From Aphrophora alni (lineage: Eukaryota > Arthropoda > Insecta > Hemiptera > Aphrophoridae): a DNA stretch of 64,000 bases. The notes under the pieces are model-generated. The model made no database searches. It was not told where the DNA came from and saw only the letters and a list, made by a program, of their open reading frames with translations. The position numbers and the translations under genes were made by a program. How positions within the stretch are numbered: the stretch's first letter is position 1; every line of letters starts with the position of its first letter. The stretch lies in assembly GCA_963513935.1 (NCBI GenBank), contig OY740768.1, positions 46,595,142 through 46,659,141 of the forward strand, read 5' to 3'. This document shows positions 60,088 through 64,000 of this stretch, piece after piece.

Positions 60088-61137
60088 ACAAATCCAACTT
60101 CATCTCCAAATTTTAAGAAACAGAAATTAGAAATACTAAAAGAAGGTGGCTTAGAAGTTACTCCAATCACATCTATTTCTGCAGTAAATGGAGGCCCTTC
60201 AAAACCACCTCCTTCAGAAGAGGATCGACCCTCTGTGATCCGTCATGCAGTACCCCCTGAAAAAGGTCGTGGTAAGGTTTCTATCACAGTTACGCCTGAT
60301 GTTAGTCACATGTTAGTAGCAAGCCCTGCAAAACCTCCTCAGCGCCATGCTTGGTCTCTAGGATCTCAGTCGGTTTATGGCAATCCAAAAGACATTGTTC
60401 ATGGTGACGTGCGTGTAAACACGAGTGAAGTGTTGGATCTCAGAACAAAAGGAAATTCACGACCATCGTCTTCATATGGGTCTATTGGATCTAATCTAGA
60501 AATCACATTAGTTCCTGCAGCATCAAATAATAATGTTTTGCATCATAGACGGAAACGATCTCAACCTGAACAACCCATCCCTCAACGACTGAATCATCAT
60601 GCCCCTCCTAGAACAACTCTCCCTCCACAAAAGTTAGTGCATCAACAAAGACCTGTTCATATATCCCAAAGACTGCCCAACCCTAGTGTTATACCAAACG
60701 GTCATTTACCACATCCAGGAAAAAATTCTGGTTTAATTATACCAAGTGTGTCGATTAGTGTGAATCAACAGCAACAAAATAATCAACAACATCAACAGAA
60801 GAGAGGACGACATAAAACTCCTTCTGTAAATCATTCGTATCCTAATTCCCAACTTTTCCCTGGCTATAAACCTCCAGCCACACCTTATCTGCCTATGGTT
60901 GACCCTGTGTACCTTTCTGCAGCTCTATACGGCGGATTATTTCCTCCTAATCTGTTTCCTTCACCTGCTTCACCAACTTCAACCCACCATCAGTTACAGT
61001 TGTACAAAGAACTTATTCATAGACATGTACCTGCATCGGCTCGTTCTTCCTTTCCAGATAATTTTCCTCGTTTAATTCAAGATGGTTCTACATCGATCAC
61101 TCTAGTTGGCCAATCAACAACACCAACTTCTAAATGA
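60088..61137 (+). CDS. ARID5B: ARID5 terminal coding exon 7
   Basis: Phase 0 acceptor at 60087, with stop TGA at 61135-61137. It encodes TNPTSSPNFKKQKLEILKEG then 329 further residues. The middle is Pro/Gln/His-rich and probably disordered. VLDLRTKG (near 60434) resembles the PxDLS-type CtBP-binding motif found as TDLSLPK in vertebrate ARID5B. The tail YLPMVDPVYLSAALYGGLFP through SPTSTHHQLQLYKEL corresponds to the vertebrate C-terminal block with SPTNSQQLYRHL. The ORF is open upstream to 59998, but the region before 60088 is intron. Confidence 0.95.
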   Translation, partial: TNPTSSPNFKKQKLEILKEGGLEVTPITSISAVNGGPSKPPPSEEDRPSVIRHAVPPEKGRGKVSITVTPDVSHMLVASPAKPPQRHAWSLGSQSVYGNPKDIVHGDVRVNTSEVLDLRTKGNSRPSSSYGSIGSNLEITLVPAASNNNVLHHRRKRSQPEQPIPQRLNHHAPPRTTLPPQKLVHQQRPVHISQRLPNPSVIPNGHLPHPGKNSGLIIPSVSISVNQQQQNNQQHQQKRGRHKTPSVNHSYPNSQLFPGYKPPATPYLPMVDPVYLSAALYGGLFPPNLFPSPASPTSTHHQLQLYKELIHRHVPASARSSFPDNFPRLIQDGSTSITLVGQSTTPTSK

Positions 61138-63588
61138 CATCATGCATCTTTAGAGAACAAAACATAACACCTGCTTAACTAGTGTGCCATATTACAGTAT
61201 TTTTGTATCTTCCTTATCTACTATGATTTCAGAATTTGTGATAATATCCGTAATCTTTGAGTTGATATATTTGTTATTAATATGTACAGTACAAAATATT
61301 GTAGCAGAACTATTTTTATGTAAAAAACTTTGTGTTATTTTATTAAGGTACTAACTAAGTGGAACACTAAATGTTGCATTGCACACCACTTACGATTTTG
61401 TATTGTGAATAGTATATTGTATTTTTCATTCTTTTAAATTTACAAATTGTGTTGACTTAAAAACTATTTGTTTCATTGATCCAAAAATCTATAGTAACTT
61501 ATATTTTTTGAATAATATTGACGTTCTATTTTTGGTCGTATTTAATTGTTGTTCAATAAGTCATGAATGAAAATTGTGCAAGTGGCTCTGCCACATGTTT
61601 GAATTACAGTTTCATAATTCAGCTTCAAATTGGCCATAAAACTGTTTAAAAGAAACATATTTAGTTAGTTTACTCAGTTTTAATTTTGAAGTACTTTTAA
61701 TCTGAATATAATTCGGTACCATGAAATACAAATTCAACTATAAATAATATTAAAATTTATAGTCCTAGTGCAAAAATAATTCTCATATGAAAACTAAGAT
61801 GACAAGTTTGGTTTATCTTATAGTTTCAGTAAACAATTATTTTCTATCTGTCTTTTTCAGAGATAAATGCAGACATTGTATTATTATATTTCACAAATGA
61901 AGATTTGTTTCTGTTGATTGTAATTATAATCTGTATTTCAAAAAGAAATCTATGTTATGCCTTATGGAATTTTTCATTCTGTTCTGTTCTGTGAGTTCTG
62001 TTCAATGAAGTTGTGTTTAATTAAAATCCTAATAATATTTTATCGTAAACAAACTAATGTTAGTGGGGCTGCATGGATACTTTAAAAAAATCTATTTTAT
62101 TTTTCAAAACACATCTCCATGGTAAAAACAAAACTTACTTCATCATTATCACCATCTTCTATTTTAACATTTCTAATCAATAAAATATACTACATTTACT
62201 ACGTTCACAATAAAAATAACTGGCCTTTGTATTTCTGGTATCGTTGGAAAATAGCTCATCCGGTTTTAATTATTTTGAACAATTTTACTAATTACTAGTT
62301 ATAAAGTTAAAATTAAATAAATAGATTTGGTTTAGCTGCATATTGAGAAATGTGACAGTTTATTAGTCAGATTAAACATACAAATATTTAAAAATTTAGC
62401 CTCCTAAATTATAACATTATCTTAATTTGATTCCATGAGTTAACCATTATGGCTTAAATAAATATTATGTTGTAATGTGGAGAAAATGGTAAATTCAAAA
62501 CCGATATTTTCAATAAAATTGATGCCATTTATTCTAAAAACTAAATCAAAACTCTCTTAGCTTATCTCGAACAGTTATACTAAATTTTGTTGAAATCAGA
62601 TGATTAGTTTAATAGGAAATAAATTATATTTATGACGTTAAATTCAAGAAAAAATATGTAATGTATGCAATTTATAATAACTGAATTTAGTCCAACACAA
62701 AAATCCTTCTAAAATATAAATTCTAAGTTCTATTAAAAGAGAGTTATTTTCGAAAGAGTTGTAAGTTCTAGCCTTACTTGCATTATTTATGATAAATATT
62801 TCACTTTCATTGAGGGCTTGACTGAGATTACTTTAAATAAGTACCGTAAAAATATACAGACACAAAAATTGGTGTAGAAATGAAATAGCAGATAAAAAAC
62901 TTCGAAAGTATATTTTTTTACAAATAATTATAATTGTGAGTCGTAATATAATAATAAACTATTTTTGTATAAATAGGTTGAAATTAATTTGTGTATTTAA
63001 CAATAAATATTATGCTATTATTTAAAATATCTGGTTTAAATATAAATTATTATGGCTGGTAAATATTACAGTATATTGTCAGTACATGTTTGTTAAAAAA
63101 ACAAAAATACTGTATTTAGTAGAAATTGACATGCTTTAAATATTTAAACAATAATTCCCTTTGTTTAAACTATAGAAGAGAATTCAACATTTAGGCCATT
63201 TAATTGTAATTAGTTTTAAAAAATTGACACCAATTTGTAAAAAAAAAAACAGTTCACATAGACCACAATGTTTTTGTTACTTTGTTTTGTTTACACAGTT
63301 TATTGTGATTTTTCATGTATACACAATTTTTATATAAATATTAAGCGTATAAATATTTATATTTTGTGTGTAAAATGATGTAAACTTTTAGGTAGATTCA
63401 AATTTATGTACCTATATCTTTTACTTTTATAATAAAGACAACTTTTATTATATTGTTTTTCTATATAATAAATACCTTAATGAAAATGTTCTTCCTTATT
63501 ACTCACATATAAATAAACTTATGCACAATGATAAATCAAAAAATTATTATGAATAGCCTGGGAGAAGGCGTGTGGAATAATTGTAATA
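61138..63588 (+). other. ARID5 3' untranslated region and downstream
   Basis: After the stop there is about 2.4 kb of AT-rich DNA with no ORF. Several AATAAA hexamers lie on the plus strand, for example at 62179-62184, 62953-62958 and 63431-63436. The cleavage site cannot be chosen from sequence alone. CpG stays scarce throughout, as in the introns, suggesting that the transcribed unit reaches well into this stretch. Confidence 0.5.
63431..63436 (+). terminator. Candidate distal poly(A) signal of ARID5
   Basis: AATAAA followed by a T-rich stretch (CTTTTATTATATTGTTTTTC). Other AATAAA hexamers upstream could serve instead. Confidence 0.35.
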
Positions 63589-64000
63589 CAGTAAAACCTG
63601 TCTAAAACGGAACATGGTCGTTCCAGTATTCTTTTTCCTTTTTGGGAGGTTTCCGTTTTATAGTGGTTCTTAATTTTTTTTTTTAATACTGTACATACTG
63701 TATAGTCTAGCTTACTGTATTTGTTTTGTCACAAGAACAAGAAGAAGGAAATATGTACATACTGTAGTTAAAATAAACTTAATACAGTACGTGAAAACTA
63801 GATTTATTTTTTAAATCATCTTACATGTAATCCATTCTCTTTTCTAGTTTTTTTGTCCAAACATTTCTTTTAAAGTACACTGTCGCGATGTTTTAACAAC
63901 AGACCACCGAATGATCCCTTTGGCATCTTGGATTTTTAAGAACCGCAAATTCCTGAAGGTCATTCACGCAAGTTAGCACTTCTCCAAAAGTGTGAATTTG
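63589..64000 (-). mobile_element. Tigger-like element, partial at the window end
   Basis: After a TA (63587-63588) the terminus reads CAGTAAAACCTGTCTAAAAC, the form of Tigger/pogo inverted ends. Further in, the minus strand codes for a transposase C-terminus (FGEVLTCVNDLQEFAVLKNP and a broken continuation near 63900). The other end lies outside the window. Confidence 0.7.

Larger units (their letters stand above)
34331..61137 (+). other. ARID5B: ARID5-family gene, transcription unit seen in this window (5' incomplete)
   Basis: Seven coding exons on the plus strand join in frame: 34331-34541, 36130-36366, 47897-48009, 50061-50322, 52968-53118, 56464-56812 and 60088-61137. The sum is 2,373 nt, or 790 codons plus stop, with GT..AG introns and matching phases (1,1,0,1,2,0). 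The predicted protein aligns by eye with vertebrate ARID5B from about residue 95 to the C-terminus. It covers the conserved N-terminal region, a GRPRRKRRK basic stretch, the ARID domain, a long low-complexity region and a conserved tail. ARID5 proteins bind AT-rich DNA in the nucleus and act as transcriptional co-regulators (ARID5B works with the demethylase PHF2 in vertebrates). Roughly 90 N-terminal residues are missing and should lie upstream of the window or in an exon I could not see. Confidence 0.93.

Overview
The window is AT-rich eukaryotic nuclear DNA, most likely from an insect. It holds long introns with GT..AG boundaries, many DNA transposons with TA target duplications, Penelope-like retroelement pieces, a tRNA-derived SINE and large simple-sequence tracts. 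I cannot name the species.

Left part (1 to about 33,000): no convincing protein-coding gene. It is a repeat-dense, relatively CpG-rich stretch. Its centrepiece is a 3.1-kb satellite of 41-bp units (3698-6815), bracketed by a pair of diverged inverted arms (245-575 and 7045-7385). Around it are several dispersed repeat families, a 28-bp minisatellite (10476-10817), a tandem block of a ~130-bp dispersed repeat (21020-21830), two copies of a TA-flanked MITE (14567-15177, 28064-28726), a SINE with target duplication (19836-20050), a hAT-like foldback element with an 8-bp duplication (30285-31133), and a pure (GA)n tract of about 179 bp.

Right part (34,331-61,137): the main gene, an ARID5A/ARID5B co-orthologue on the plus strand. 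Seven coding exons can be joined in frame (2,373 nt, 790 codons plus stop). They run from the region after the missing N-terminus, through the ARID DNA-binding domain (exons 4-6), to the C-terminal tail. The first exons are not visible, so the gene probably starts upstream of the window. Its introns are almost CpG-free, which suggests historic gene-body methylation.

Inside the introns lie a separate antisense gene for a CCDC42/CFAP73-type axonemal coiled-coil protein (39,965-40,920) and many insertions: decayed mariners, an internally deleted IS630/Tc1-type element, a Penelope-like 3' fragment with a GIY-YIG domain, a 2.2-kb Tigger, a Tigger-like 5' fragment, and a mariner that was itself split by a Penelope-derived foldback. 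The Penelope fragment and the foldback both carry motifs that fold like minimal hammerhead ribozymes. A further Tigger-like element starts at 63,589 and runs off the window end.
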